Shown here in pieces: positions 53,708 through 62,527 of a stretch of 64,000 nt of DNA. The translations under genes and the position numbers were made by a program. Each line of letters opens with the position of its first letter. Position 1 is the stretch's first letter. The DNA is taken from positions 4,212 to 68,211 of the forward strand of contig CAKUDG010000019.1 of the NCBI GenBank assembly GCA_934644965.1. The letters are read 5' to 3'. Source of the stretch: an uncultured Victivallales bacterium. GTDB taxonomy: Bacteria > Verrucomicrobiota > Lentisphaeria > Victivallales > UBA1829. Below the pieces are notes generated by a model. That model saw only the letters and a list, made by a program, of their open reading frames with translations, was not told the origin of the DNA and searched no databases.

Positions 53708-53885
53708 ATTGTTCTGTGACTTTTCCGTATGCGCCGGGATCCGGCGGATGCGGGAAGAAGGGAGGAGAAAGGGTTTGACTTTGCCGATGCGCAGTCAGGG
53801 AAGTTAAATCCGGGTCAGGAAATGGGAAAGATTTTTATTCTGTCAGAAAAGAAATAGAAAAGAACTACAGAAAAAGGAGCAATCC

Positions 53886-54788
53886 GTGCGTCAAACCATC
53901 ATTGTGTTTGTGAAGCAGGTTCCGGACACCAAGAATGTCACGGGTCAGGCGATGAAGCCGGACGGCACAGTCAACAGACAGGCTCTGCCGGCGATTTTCA
54001 ACCCTGAAGACCTGAACGCCCTCGAGCTGGCCCTCCAGCTGAAAGACCGTTACCAGGCGAAAGTCGTAGTGGCGACCATGGGTCCGCCGAGCGCGTCGGA
54101 AGTGTTGCGGGACGCCCTCTTCCGCGGAGCGGATGAAGCCGTGCTCCTGACGGACCGGGCTTTTGCGGGATCGGATACTCTGGCCACAAGTTTTGCCCTC
54201 AGCCGCTGCGCGAAAAAGATCGGGAATTTTGATTTGATTCTCTGCGGACGGCAGGCGATCGACGGAGACACGGCGCAGGTGGGTCCGCAGCTGGCTGAGA
54301 AGCTGTCTTTGCCCCAGATCTCCTATGTGGAGGAAGTGCTTTCTTTCGGGGACGGGAAAATCCGTGCAAGACGCGCCATCGAAGGCGGATACGAAATTCT
54401 GGAAGCCCCGACTCCGGCACTGCTCACCGTGGTGGATGCGAACGAACCGCGTCCTCAGAACGCGGCCCGGATCATGAAATACAAGAAGGCGAAAACACGT
54501 TCGGAACAGATCAACACCCGCAGCGGCAGCGAATACAGCAGCAGTGAACAGGTGGCGGGAGATCTTGCAGCAATGGAAGAGAAGGGGCTGCTGATTCATG
54601 AATGGTCCGCGAAAGACGCGGTTCCGGAAAATGAACTGCACCGGCTCGGGCTTTCGGGCTCTCCGACGAAGGTGAAGCAGATCATGAGCGTCGTTCTGAC
54701 AGCGGGCACCTTCAAAAAGGTGGAAGCGGACGAAAACGGTGTTTCGGCCCTTGTCCATGAACTTATCGAAGACCACACATTAGGGTGA
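53886..54788 (+). CDS. etfB: Electron transfer flavoprotein, beta subunit
   Basis: A 300-residue ETF beta subunit starting with GTG (AAGGAG six bases upstream). KQVPDTKNV, AIFNPEDLNALE, TMGPPSASEVLRDALFRGAD and the long CGRQAIDGDTAQVGPQLAEKL stretch (given here in two parts: CGRQAIDGDTAQV, GPQLAEKLSLPQ) are family features. These residues resemble the ETFs of strict anaerobes such as Megasphaera and clostridia, several of which bifurcate electrons. It overlaps nothing but lies 5 bp before the etfA start. Confidence 0.94.
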   Translation: MRQTIIVFVKQVPDTKNVTGQAMKPDGTVNRQALPAIFNPEDLNALELALQLKDRYQAKVVVATMGPPSASEVLRDALFRGADEAVLLTDRAFAGSDTLATSFALSRCAKKIGNFDLILCGRQAIDGDTAQVGPQLAEKLSLPQISYVEEVLSFGDGKIRARRAIEGGYEILEAPTPALLTVVDANEPRPQNAARIMKYKKAKTRSEQINTRSGSEYSSSEQVAGDLAAMEEKGLLIHEWSAKDAVPENELHRLGLSGSPTKVKQIMSVVLTAGTFKKVEADENGVSALVHELIEDHTLG

Positions 54789-54793
54789 TAGAC

Positions 54794-55816
54794 ATGTCTG
54801 AAAAAATTGGCAACGTATGGGTTTTTATTGAACAGGAGGGCGGCAGGATCGCCGATGTCAGTCTGGAACTGGTGTCGAAGGGGAAGGAACTGGCGGCGAA
54901 GCTCGGAGTGAAGACCGAGGCGGTCCTGCTCGGAGACAAGATCGAATCCTGCTGCGAAACCCTGTTTCATTACGGGTGTGAAACCGTATATCTGGCAGAG
55001 GATCCCCGTCTGGAACCCTTCACGGTTCTTCCCTATGCGAAGGTCATCATGGACCTGATCCGCGAGCACCGGCCGAACATACTGCTTTTCGGAGCGACCA
55101 TGAAGGGCAGAGAGCTTGCTCCGCGTGTGGCCTCGGAAAAACTGGCCGGACTCACGGCGGACTGCACGGATCTCCAGATTGATGATTTTGACGACAAGGT
55201 CAACAAGAAACAGTATACCAACAAACTCATGCAGATCCGTCCGGCCTTCGGAGGGAACATCATTGCAACGATTGTCAACACCTGGGACGATCCCCAGATG
55301 GTGACGGTGCGCGAAGGCGTCATGAAAATCGGAGAACCGGACAGCCGCCGCAAAGGGAAGATCGTTCCTGTGAAAGTGGCGCTGACGGAAAAGGAAACGG
55401 TCGTCAAGGTGATTGAACGGATCCGTCAGGACAAGAGCGTCAATCTGAAGGGGGCGCAGATCATCGTGGCGGGCGGCTACGGAGTGGGTTCGGCCGCGAA
55501 TTTCAAGCTCATTCATGATCTGGCGAAGACTCTGGGCGGAGAAGTGGGAGCCTCCCGCGCCGCCGTGGACGCAGGCTGGATTGATCACGATCACCAGGTG
55601 GGACAGACCGGCGTGACGGTCAGACCGAAACTGTACATTGCCTGCGGAATCAGCGGCTCCGTGCAGCACCGCGCCGGCATGACCGAGAGCAAGAAAATCA
55701 TCGCGATCAATACGGATCCGGACGCCCCGATTTTCTCGGTCGCCCACTACGGAATCATCGGAGATCTGAACCAGATCATTCCGATGATGATCAAAGCTTA
55801 CAAGGCCAAGGCATGA
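54794..55816 (+). CDS. etfA: Electron transfer flavoprotein, alpha subunit
   Basis: A 340-residue ETF alpha subunit. The C-terminal FAD domain is clear: GGYGVGSAANF near 230, GASRAAVDAGW near 257, HQVGQTGVTVRPKLYIACGIS near 270-290 (two hallmark stretches, HQVGQTG and PKLYIACGISG), and AINTDPDAPIF near 308. It forms a heterodimer with EtfB. ATG 54794 is preferred over the in-frame GTG at 54785, which overlaps the etfB end. The dehydrogenase gene follows by 10 bp. Confidence 0.95.
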   Translation: MSEKIGNVWVFIEQEGGRIADVSLELVSKGKELAAKLGVKTEAVLLGDKIESCCETLFHYGCETVYLAEDPRLEPFTVLPYAKVIMDLIREHRPNILLFGATMKGRELAPRVASEKLAGLTADCTDLQIDDFDDKVNKKQYTNKLMQIRPAFGGNIIATIVNTWDDPQMVTVREGVMKIGEPDSRRKGKIVPVKVALTEKETVVKVIERIRQDKSVNLKGAQIIVAGGYGVGSAANFKLIHDLAKTLGGEVGASRAAVDAGWIDHDHQVGQTGVTVRPKLYIACGISGSVQHRAGMTESKKIIAINTDPDAPIFSVAHYGIIGDLNQIIPMMIKAYKAKA

Positions 55817-55826
55817 GGAGACGATA

Positions 55827-57554
55827 ATGTCCAACTTTTTCACAGACAACCAGGATCTTCTCTTTACACTGAAGAATCTCGATCTTGAGAAGCTGATGCA
55901 GCTCAAGGAAAACAATTATCAGGAATCGAAGAAATTCGACACGGCGCCGGAAAACTATGAAGACGCCATGGATAATTTTGAACGCGTCCTCACCGTAATC
56001 GGCGAAGTGACGGGTGAAAGAATCGCTCCCCGTTCCCGGCAGGTCGATGAAGAAGGCCCGCATTTTGAAAACGGGGTGGTGACCTATCATCCGCTGACGG
56101 TCAAAAATCTGGAAGACCTCAAATCCGCAGGCGTCATGGGCGTGATTCTTCCGCGTGAATACGGCGGACTGAACTTTCCCACGACGATCTACACCATGAT
56201 GACCGAAATGGTCTCCCGCGCCGACGCCTCTCTCCAGAACCTTTTCGGTCTTCAGGACATTGCCGAAACCATCTGCGAATTCGGCTCCGAAGAACAGCGC
56301 AGGAAATACCTGCCGCGCTTCGCCTCGGGCGAAGCGGACGGAGCAATGGATCTGACGGAACCGGACTCCGGTTCCGATCTGCAGTCCGTCCGCCTGAAAG
56401 CGACACAGGACCCGGAAACGGGAAAATGGTATCTCGACGGCATGAAGCGTTTCATCACCAACGGCTGCGCCCAGATCCATCTGGTGCTGGCCCGTTCGGA
56501 AGAAGGAACGAGCGACGGACGGGGACTTTCCATGTTCATCTGCGAAAAATGCCCGGAACTGGTGGTCCGGCGCATTGAGCACAAGCTCGGGATTCACGGG
56601 GTGGCGACTGCGGAACTGCAGTACAATCACGTCCCGGCGGAACTCTGCGGACAGCGCAGGAGAGGGCTGACGCGTTATGTGATGTCGCTGATGAACGGAG
56701 CCCGTGTTGCGATCAGCGCGCAGGCGGTCGGTATTGCGGAAGCGTCCTATCGCGAAGCCAGGAAATATGCTTCCGAGCGCGAACAGTTCAAACAGAGCAT
56801 CGACCGTTTCCCCGCCATTTACGACATGCTCGCAAAAATGAAGACGAAACTGGTCGCTTCCCGCGCACTGCTGTATGAAACGACGAAGAACGTCGATCTT
56901 CGCAACTACTACAATCATAAAGTGGATCATGCCCCGGCGGCGGAAATCACGGCGGAAGACAAGGAATGCGCAAAATACTATTCCCGCGTTGCGGCGGTCC
57001 TGACCCCGATGAGCAAGGCCCTCTCCACAGAGGCCGCCAACCAGATCTGCTACGACTGCATCCAGATCCACGGCGGAACCGGCTACATGCATGACTTCGA
57101 CGCGGAACGCTATTACCGCGACGTGCGCATCACAAACATTTACGAAGGAACCACCCAGCTGCAGTTCGTCGCAGCCATCGGGGGAGTCATGCAGAGAGCG
57201 CTCGACCCGATCATCAGGGAAATGTTCGAAAAGAGCGCGGAGGAAGGACTGCTCGGACGATTGAAACGCACACTTGCGGACATGTATGCAAAACATCTGG
57301 AAGCTGTGAAATTCGTCGCGGAGAAGAAGGATTCCGCATATCACGATCTCAGGGCGAAAAACATGGTGGAAAACGAAACCTTTGTTTTCGTCGGGCTTCT
57401 GATGCTCCGCGATGCACTCAAGGATGCCGAGCGCGTTCCCCTTGCCGAACGGTACATCACCGATGCGCAGCAGGATTTTGAACGCAATTACAATATCATC
57501 ACCAGCGGCGATCTCTCCATTATCGACAGGCACCGCGATGTGATCGATTATTGA
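55827..57554 (+). CDS. Acyl-CoA dehydrogenase family protein, long form
   Basis: A 575-residue flavoprotein. The standard dehydrogenase core is present: GAMDLTEPDSGSDLQSVRL (flavin/substrate site), KRFITNGCAQIHLVLARS, KLGIHGVATAEL, GGTGYMHDFDAERYYRDVRI and the catalytic-base region NIYEGTTQLQ. A C-terminal extension of about 130 residues and a 50-residue N-terminal extension separate it from the 380-residue short-chain enzymes and put it with the longer ACAD group. It is the natural electron partner of the EtfBA encoded just before it. Acyl substrate not known. Confidence 0.9.
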   Translation: MSNFFTDNQDLLFTLKNLDLEKLMQLKENNYQESKKFDTAPENYEDAMDNFERVLTVIGEVTGERIAPRSRQVDEEGPHFENGVVTYHPLTVKNLEDLKSAGVMGVILPREYGGLNFPTTIYTMMTEMVSRADASLQNLFGLQDIAETICEFGSEEQRRKYLPRFASGEADGAMDLTEPDSGSDLQSVRLKATQDPETGKWYLDGMKRFITNGCAQIHLVLARSEEGTSDGRGLSMFICEKCPELVVRRIEHKLGIHGVATAELQYNHVPAELCGQRRRGLTRYVMSLMNGARVAISAQAVGIAEASYREARKYASEREQFKQSIDRFPAIYDMLAKMKTKLVASRALLYETTKNVDLRNYYNHKVDHAPAAEITAEDKECAKYYSRVAAVLTPMSKALSTEAANQICYDCIQIHGGTGYMHDFDAERYYRDVRITNIYEGTTQLQFVAAIGGVMQRALDPIIREMFEKSAEEGLLGRLKRTLADMYAKHLEAVKFVAEKKDSAYHDLRAKNMVENETFVFVGLLMLRDALKDAERVPLAERYITDAQQDFERNYNIITSGDLSIIDRHRDVIDY

Positions 57555-57579
57555 TTCTTTAAAGAAAGACTAAAGAATC
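57553..57579 (+). promoter_or_regulatory. Intercistronic stem-loop between the dehydrogenase gene and rpoZ
   Basis: GATTCTTT (57553-57560) and AAAGAATC (57572-57579) form a perfect 8-bp stem with an 11-nt loop that includes the dehydrogenase stop codon. No T run follows, and GAAGGAGG for rpoZ comes two bases later, so it may stabilise the upstream mRNA or tune rpoZ translation. Confidence 0.45.
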
Positions 57580-57599
57580 TGAAGGAGGTTTTCCGGATT

Positions 57600-57863
57600 A
57601 TGAACAATGAATATCTCGCCAGAGCCAAAGAGACGATTCCCGATGCAAAGACCCTGATCGTCCTGGCATCGAAGAGGGCGCGTGCACTGGCATACGGAGC
57701 CCGTCCGATGGTCCGGTGCAAGGATGAAAATTATCTGGACGTGGCGCTTCTGGAAATTGCCGAAGGTAAGCTGGAAGCGTCCTGGGACGGCGCCGGAACT
57801 GATGATTTCCTGAAGGAAATCGAAGCGGTCAAGGCCGCCGCCGGGACATCCACGGAACCGTAA
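57600..57863 (+). CDS. rpoZ: DNA-directed RNA polymerase omega subunit
   Basis: An 87-residue protein with the omega pattern: LARAKETIPDAKTLIVLASKRARALAYGARP is matched in parts (TLIVLASKRARAL and YGARPMV), then YLDVALLEIAEGKL, which corresponds to the conserved VALREIEEG helix. Omega helps assemble RNA polymerase around beta-prime. A very good GAAGGAGG precedes the ATG by 11 bp. Its place at the end of an etf/dehydrogenase operon is unusual; rpoZ is more often near gmk or spoT. Confidence 0.8.
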   Translation: MNNEYLARAKETIPDAKTLIVLASKRARALAYGARPMVRCKDENYLDVALLEIAEGKLEASWDGAGTDDFLKEIEAVKAAAGTSTEP

Positions 57864-57974
57864 CCGCCCCGTGTGAGATCTCATCCGGGTAAAACGGGAA
57901 AAGCGGGAATTTCCTGCAGAAGAAGGAGCAGGGCGTGATCTTGCGGCAGTCATCTGCCCGCCGTGCAACAAAAA

Positions 57975-57997
57975 CCGCACGGCGCCTGCGGCTTTTT
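57975..57997 (+). terminator. Intrinsic terminator after rpoZ
   Basis: CCGCA (57975-57979) pairs with TGCGG (57987-57991), followed by CTTTTT. A competing stem GCCGTGC (57960-57966) with GCACGGC (57977-57983) overlaps it. Confidence 0.55.
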
Positions 57998-58154
57998 CTC
58001 TTCCCGTCCGGGCGGAAAGAAGATGCATGCAAACAGAGGGGGGGAAAGAAGAAGACACCCCACGCCGTGTCGTGAGGAAAAAAGCGTGCGGAGTTCCGCG
58101 CTGTACAGAATGCAAAAATACTGAATCCCTGCGGGCAGAAAAAAAGAAGAAAAG

Positions 58155-58183
58155 GCGGAACGTGAAACAAAGTTCCGCTTTTT
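58155..58183 (+). terminator. Terminator-like hairpin in the purE leader
   Basis: GCGGAAC (58155-58161) pairs with GTTCCGC (58172-58178) and is followed by five T residues. Only 48 bp separate it from the purE ATG and no promoter is visible there, so it could act as an attenuator. The stretch 57998-58154 before it has no supported gene. Confidence 0.6.
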
Positions 58184-58231
58184 CTGTCTGAAGGGGCAGA
58201 AATCAACCGAGAAAGGAGCAAGGGTACGCTC

Positions 58232-58741
58232 ATGGCATCTGATGTTGCCGTCATCATGGGAAGCAAAAGTGATCTTCCCACCCTGAAAGGGGCATTTGAT
58301 CTTTTCCGCGAATTCGGGATCTCCTGCCGTGCAAGAATTCTCTCCGCGCACCGGACACCGGATGCGGCGGCGGAATTCGCCAGGAAAGCAGAAGATAACG
58401 GATTCAAAATCATTCTCTGCGCTGCGGGAATGGCGGCGCATCTGGGGGGGGTTGTTGCGGCGCACACCACCCTTCCCGTCATCGGGATTCCGGTGGCGTC
58501 TCCGCCGTTCAACGGACTGGATTCCCTGCTTTCCATGGTGCAGATGCCACCCGGGATTCCCGTCGCCACGGTGACGGCGGGACCGGCGGGGGCGAAGAAC
58601 GCCGCTCTCCTCGCCATCTCGTTTCTGGCGCTCTCCGATGCCGGACTCCGGGAAAAACTCAAGGAATTCCGTGCCGCTCAGAGTGCAAAGGTCCTCGCGG
58701 ACGACAACGAGCTGCAGGAACAGTTCCTTTCGCTCTCATAA
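58232..58741 (+). CDS. purE: N5-carboxyaminoimidazole ribonucleotide mutase
   Basis: A 169-residue class I PurE. VAVIMGSKSDLPTL (6-19), ILSAHRTPD (36-44) and AGMAAHLGGVVAAHTTLPVIG (matched in two parts, AGMAAHLGG and HTTLPVIGIP) are the phosphate- and substrate-binding segments; the catalytic His in SAHRTP is present. It rearranges N5-CAIR to CAIR in purine synthesis, and needs PurK, not seen here. AAAGGAG lies before the ATG. See the terminator-like leader hairpin at 58155. Confidence 0.95.
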   Translation: MASDVAVIMGSKSDLPTLKGAFDLFREFGISCRARILSAHRTPDAAAEFARKAEDNGFKIILCAAGMAAHLGGVVAAHTTLPVIGIPVASPPFNGLDSLLSMVQMPPGIPVATVTAGPAGAKNAALLAISFLALSDAGLREKLKEFRAAQSAKVLADDNELQEQFLSLS

Positions 58742-58878
58742 GACAGGATGTGATGACGGCGGCGACGGAGGAGGAGAGGTAAAGCTGGATGGCCCCCCAC
58801 CACCGTCTTCCGGCTCCTGCCGTTTTCTCCCTGCCAGTCACACAGAACATTTCCAGAAGGAACGGAGGGCACAGACGC

Positions 58879-60258
58879 ATGACGGGAATTCTATTCTGCT
58901 GCCGCGGCGGTCTCATGAAAATGCTTGCGGCATTTGCCGTGTTGTCCTGGATCGGGATCATCACGGCGGCGTCCGCTTCCGAGGGAGAGGAGCCTGAAAC
59001 GGCTCGGGCAGCCCTCTCGAAACAGGAATCGGCAAAACTTCTGGCGCCAATGCTCTACCGTTTCCAGATGCAGGGAGAAGAGGATGCATCACTTTCCGGA
59101 GGAAAGGAGGGGGGAAAAAACGCGTCCAGCTCTTCCTCCAGAGCTTCTCTGTTCATTCCGGATGAGGAGCTGGATACGTTTTTTGACGGACAGATCAAAG
59201 GATTTCTGCTCCAGCATCTTTATTCCCATCCGCACGGCATTGTGGATTTCATACGGATTTCCGATCCGGAAAGATACAAGCAGGGAACCGAAGGAACAGC
59301 CGGGGATGGCCAGACGGAAGAGGAAGGATATGAAGAACTTGTCCATACCTTTGCGGATGATGTCGCATCCGCCTTTCTCATGCTTCAGAAGGAATCGCCG
59401 GCGCTGTTTGAAAAACTGGAGGGAATGGACCGGAAAGAACTGCTGAAGCGCATTCTGGAAGCATCGGGTTCGGGAGTGCGTCTGCTGGACGGGGAAAACG
59501 CCATGACGGAATTCAAACGTTTCACCAGGAAGCGCCGCAGTCCGAAGGTTTTCCCTCCGCGGATGATTTCCGGAAACCGGATTCTTTATCTGCGCCTGGA
59601 ACACATTTCCATGGATCGTCTTGAACCGGTGGGGACGGGGAAAAAAGAAGAAGACGGAAAAGAAGGACTGGGAGAAGAACTCCGCGCCGTATCCCGTCTG
59701 TCTTTCCAGCCGCTGGGGATCATCGTTGACTTACGGGACTGTGATGGAGACGGACATGCGGCACTCCGGCTTCTTTCCTACTTCTGTTCAGCAGAACAGC
59801 TCGGAGAAGCGGCTCTTCCTCTTCCCGGAACAAAGCCTCTGTTCAATCTGCCGGTTGCCGTCCTGATTTCCGGAGAAACAAGCGCAGGTGCGGAAGTCTT
59901 CGCCTCCCTGATCGAAAAGTTTCATCAGGGCATCACCATCGGGGAAAGCACCGCCGGACATCCGGTGCCGCTGAAAATGGGAAAAGCCGCCAACGCCTTC
60001 TGGCTGGTGCCGGACATCCCCTTGAGCTGCATCGAACCGCATGCACATACGCCTATGATCAAAGCGCCTGTCCGCCCCAGGATTGATTTTTCCAAACTTG
60101 CGGGGACGGCGGAATTCCCCGTCCTGGATCCGGCGCTCTCGCGTGCGGCGGATCTTCTCCTCAGTTTGGACGCACTGAAGGATCGCCGTCTTCTTCAACA
60201 TCCGCAGTCTTCCGCAGCCTCCCGGGAGGAGGAGGAGGGAAGAATGTTTGAGCCGTAA
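58879..60258 (+). CDS. Secreted S41-like (C-terminal processing) peptidase homologue
   Basis: A 459-residue exported protein. Signal peptide at 1 to about 33 (hydrophobic LAAFAVLSWIGIITA, ending ASA). A Glu/Ser/Lys-rich region follows, then a domain with RMISGNRILYLRLEHIS, LGIIVDLRDCDG and VAVLISGETSAGAEVFASLI followed by ITIGESTAGHP. This order is that of S41 peptidases; the Ser in TSAGAE is the expected nucleophile. The Lys of the Ser/Lys dyad (GKG in CtpA) is replaced by GHP, so it may use a different triad or be inactive. No PDZ domain is evident. Start at 58879 has GGAGGG 9 bp upstream. Confidence 0.7.
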   Translation: MTGILFCCRGGLMKMLAAFAVLSWIGIITAASASEGEEPETARAALSKQESAKLLAPMLYRFQMQGEEDASLSGGKEGGKNASSSSSRASLFIPDEELDTFFDGQIKGFLLQHLYSHPHGIVDFIRISDPERYKQGTEGTAGDGQTEEEGYEELVHTFADDVASAFLMLQKESPALFEKLEGMDRKELLKRILEASGSGVRLLDGENAMTEFKRFTRKRRSPKVFPPRMISGNRILYLRLEHISMDRLEPVGTGKKEEDGKEGLGEELRAVSRLSFQPLGIIVDLRDCDGDGHAALRLLSYFCSAEQLGEAALPLPGTKPLFNLPVAVLISGETSAGAEVFASLIEKFHQGITIGESTAGHPVPLKMGKAANAFWLVPDIPLSCIEPHAHTPMIKAPVRPRIDFSKLAGTAEFPVLDPALSRAADLLLSLDALKDRRLLQHPQSSAASREEEEGRMFEP

Positions 60259-60381
60259 AAACGGGCACGCGGGAAACGTGTGCTCCGCGGAGCAAAAACA
60301 GGAGCGGAAACAGAACAGAAAGAAGGAAAACGCTGTTTCCCACAACTCCTTTTTTGCCTGTTGCTTACGGTCCGCATGTTC

Positions 60382-61575
60382 TCATTGTCTGAAATCACCG
60401 TCCACGGAAGCGCGGAAGCCGGGATCGGAACAATACCGGATGCAGATGGCCGCCATGGCGGCCCCGGTCTTCATGGCCTGCGAAAAGGCGAAATCGGTGC
60501 CTGCGGCCTCGCGGAACTCGACGCAATGGAGAGGAACCCCCGCCTCCGCACAGATCCCAAAATGGAGATTGGCACCCGGCATGATCTGGGAGACATCACC
60601 AAAATCAGTGGAGGCACGTCCTTCACAGCCCTTTGCGTGACGGATCGTTTCACCCATTTTTTCCCAGCAGGCGGCATATTCCTCATTGAAAGAGCGGTTC
60701 CAGCGGATGGCGCGGTAGCCGGATTCATTGATGAGTTCAACGGTCGTGCCCGTACTGAAGGCGGCACCTTCCGCGATTTCACGGAAATGACGTTCCATCT
60801 TTTCCTGAGTTTCGTTGTCGGGAGCGCGGACGTAAATCAGAGCTTCGGTGCAGTCGGGAATGACATTGGCCGCGGCGCCGCCGTTGGTGATAATTCCGTG
60901 GACACGGGTATTTTCCGGAAGACACTGCCTCCAGAGAGCCAGACCGTTGAAGAACTGAATCATGGCATTCAAAGCGTTGACCCCCTTTTCCGGAGCCATG
61001 GCGGCGTGAGAGGCGACCCCATGAAAAATCACCCGGCAATGGGTGACGGAAAGAGCCCCGTCATCCATGGAGGAAACATCATAAGGATGGCTGATCAGAC
61101 ATGCGTCAATTCCCTGAAAAACCCCTTCCCGAACCAGAATGACCTTGCCCCCTTTGCCTTCCTCCGCAGGAGTCCCCATCAGAAGCACTTCCGCATCCAT
61201 GCCCTTTTCCTCCATCAGTTCCGAGGCAGCACGGGCTGCAGCCAGTGCCGAGGCGCAGATGAGATGGTGTCCGCAGCCGTGTCCCAGACCGGGAAGAGCG
61301 TCGTACTCCGAAAGGAAGCAGAATTTCGGTCTTTTCTTTCCCGTCTTGGAATCAGCGGGCGCCTTCCCCGTCGTTCTGGAGGCGCAGAAAGCGGTGTCCA
61401 GACCTCCGACTCTCCGGCGGATGGAAAAATCCCACTTTTTCAGCAGCGCACACTGTTTTTCCACGGCCTTGTATTCCTGGAGCGCAATCTCCGGATGGCG
61501 GTAAATATAGTCCGACACCGCCCGGATTTCCGGAGAGGCTTCCATCACTTTGTTCAGACATTCCTCCAGCAACAT
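60382..61575 (-). CDS. M20-family amidohydrolase (AbgB/HipO-like)
   Basis: A 397-residue zinc peptidase/deacylase of the M20D type. Metal-site segments are visible: GLGHGCGHHL (His/Cys), GTPAEEGKGGK (Glu ligands) and, in the dimerisation domain, GVASHAAMAPEKGVNALNA. TNGGAAANVIPDCTEALIYVRA is the expected lid strand region. Relatives cleave aminobenzoyl-glutamate, hippurate or N-acyl amino acids. GGAGGTG lies 10 bp before ATG 61575. It is convergent with the S41-like gene; the 123-bp gap between them has a palindrome GCTCCGCGGAGC (60281-60292). Confidence 0.88.
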   Translation of the reverse strand: MLLEECLNKVMEASPEIRAVSDYIYRHPEIALQEYKAVEKQCALLKKWDFSIRRRVGGLDTAFCASRTTGKAPADSKTGKKRPKFCFLSEYDALPGLGHGCGHHLICASALAAARAASELMEEKGMDAEVLLMGTPAEEGKGGKVILVREGVFQGIDACLISHPYDVSSMDDGALSVTHCRVIFHGVASHAAMAPEKGVNALNAMIQFFNGLALWRQCLPENTRVHGIITNGGAAANVIPDCTEALIYVRAPDNETQEKMERHFREIAEGAAFSTGTTVELINESGYRAIRWNRSFNEEYAACWEKMGETIRHAKGCEGRASTDFGDVSQIMPGANLHFGICAEAGVPLHCVEFREAAGTDFAFSQAMKTGAAMAAICIRYCSDPGFRASVDGDFRQ

Positions 61576-61762
61576 AACGAATTCACCTCCAGCACATTCC
61601 CCCCCCTTCTTCCTCTTCCGCAGCATCAGGCGGCTTCGTCGCTGCGGAAAAGGGGGTGAAGGCAGCACCGCATTTTTTTATGCCGTCTCTTTCGGCACTG
61701 CAGACAGGTTCTTTCCCGGGAATATATAATCCGCTCCCGCAGGATGCAAAGGGCCTTTCAGG

Positions 61763-61793
61763 AAAAAAGCCCCGAAAAAGCCTGAAGCCGGGG
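61763..61793 (-). terminator. Intrinsic terminator after the HAD gene
   Basis: On the minus strand CCCCG (61789-61793) pairs with CGGGG (61770-61774), followed by C and six T residues (61763-61768). It lies about 50 bp past the HAD stop, before the M20 gene. Confidence 0.55.
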
Positions 61794-61843
61794 AAAGAAA
61801 GGGGGTGGCGGGGAAAATGGAAGCGGAAAGGGAAAAAATCAGA

Positions 61844-62521
61844 TCAGAGTTCCCGGCAGACTTCTCCCGCAAAGGCGGCAAAAGTCTGGGCGACAAAGTC
61901 ACAGGGGAGTCCGGCCCGGTTTCCGAACCCGTAGGCGGCGAATGCGGTTCTGAGCCCTGCTCGCCGGCCGGCTTCGAGATCAGTATGATTGTCCCCGAAC
62001 ATCCAGGAAGACTTGGGTCTGTTCCGGACTCCCGCCCTCTCCAGAAGGAACTCCAAAGCCGCGGGATCGGGTTTCATCGGGAATCCGGAGTCCCCGCCTA
62101 TGACATGGAAAAAGAAAGTTTCGATTCCGAGGCCGCGGAGGATCACACGGCAGAACTCCTCCGGTTTGTTGCTGAGCAGCGCAATCCGCCAGGAACCATC
62201 ATGGAGTTTCTGCAATCCCTCTGCCACTCCGTCATAGAGTGCGGTTCTGCCGAGCAGATTCGCCCGGTAGGAGGCCCTCATCACTTTCAAGGCCTCTCCG
62301 GAAGCCGGGGAAATCCCCGTGCCGCGCAGAGAACGCTCCAGCAGTTTGAGCATTCCGTCCCCGACATAGGAGACAACGGTTTCATGCGGAAGAGGCGGCA
62401 GAGAAAAAAACGCACGCATCGAATTGACAGCCGAAGCAATGTCCTCCCTGGAGTCGATCAGGGTCCCGTCCAGATCCAGGATGACAATTCCATGCGAGAG
62501 TCCTTCCTTTTTTGCAGTCAT
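61844..62521 (-). CDS. HAD-family hydrolase, phosphoglycolate phosphatase-like
   Basis: A 225-residue HAD enzyme with a helical cap (C1). Nucleophile motif DLDGTLIDS (16-24), motif II LLSNKP near 116, motif III lysine in KPDPAALEF near 150 and motif IV GDNHTDLEAGRRAG near 176-189. This matches the Gph group, which removes 2-phosphoglycolate from DNA repair or other metabolism, but related sugar phosphatases look alike. It starts 6 bp after tsaD on the same strand and is followed by a terminator. Confidence 0.87.
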   Translation of the reverse strand: MTAKKEGLSHGIVILDLDGTLIDSREDIASAVNSMRAFFSLPPLPHETVVSYVGDGMLKLLERSLRGTGISPASGEALKVMRASYRANLLGRTALYDGVAEGLQKLHDGSWRIALLSNKPEEFCRVILRGLGIETFFFHVIGGDSGFPMKPDPAALEFLLERAGVRNRPKSSWMFGDNHTDLEAGRRAGLRTAFAAYGFGNRAGLPCDFVAQTFAAFAGEVCREL

Positions 62522-62527
62522 GGGAAT

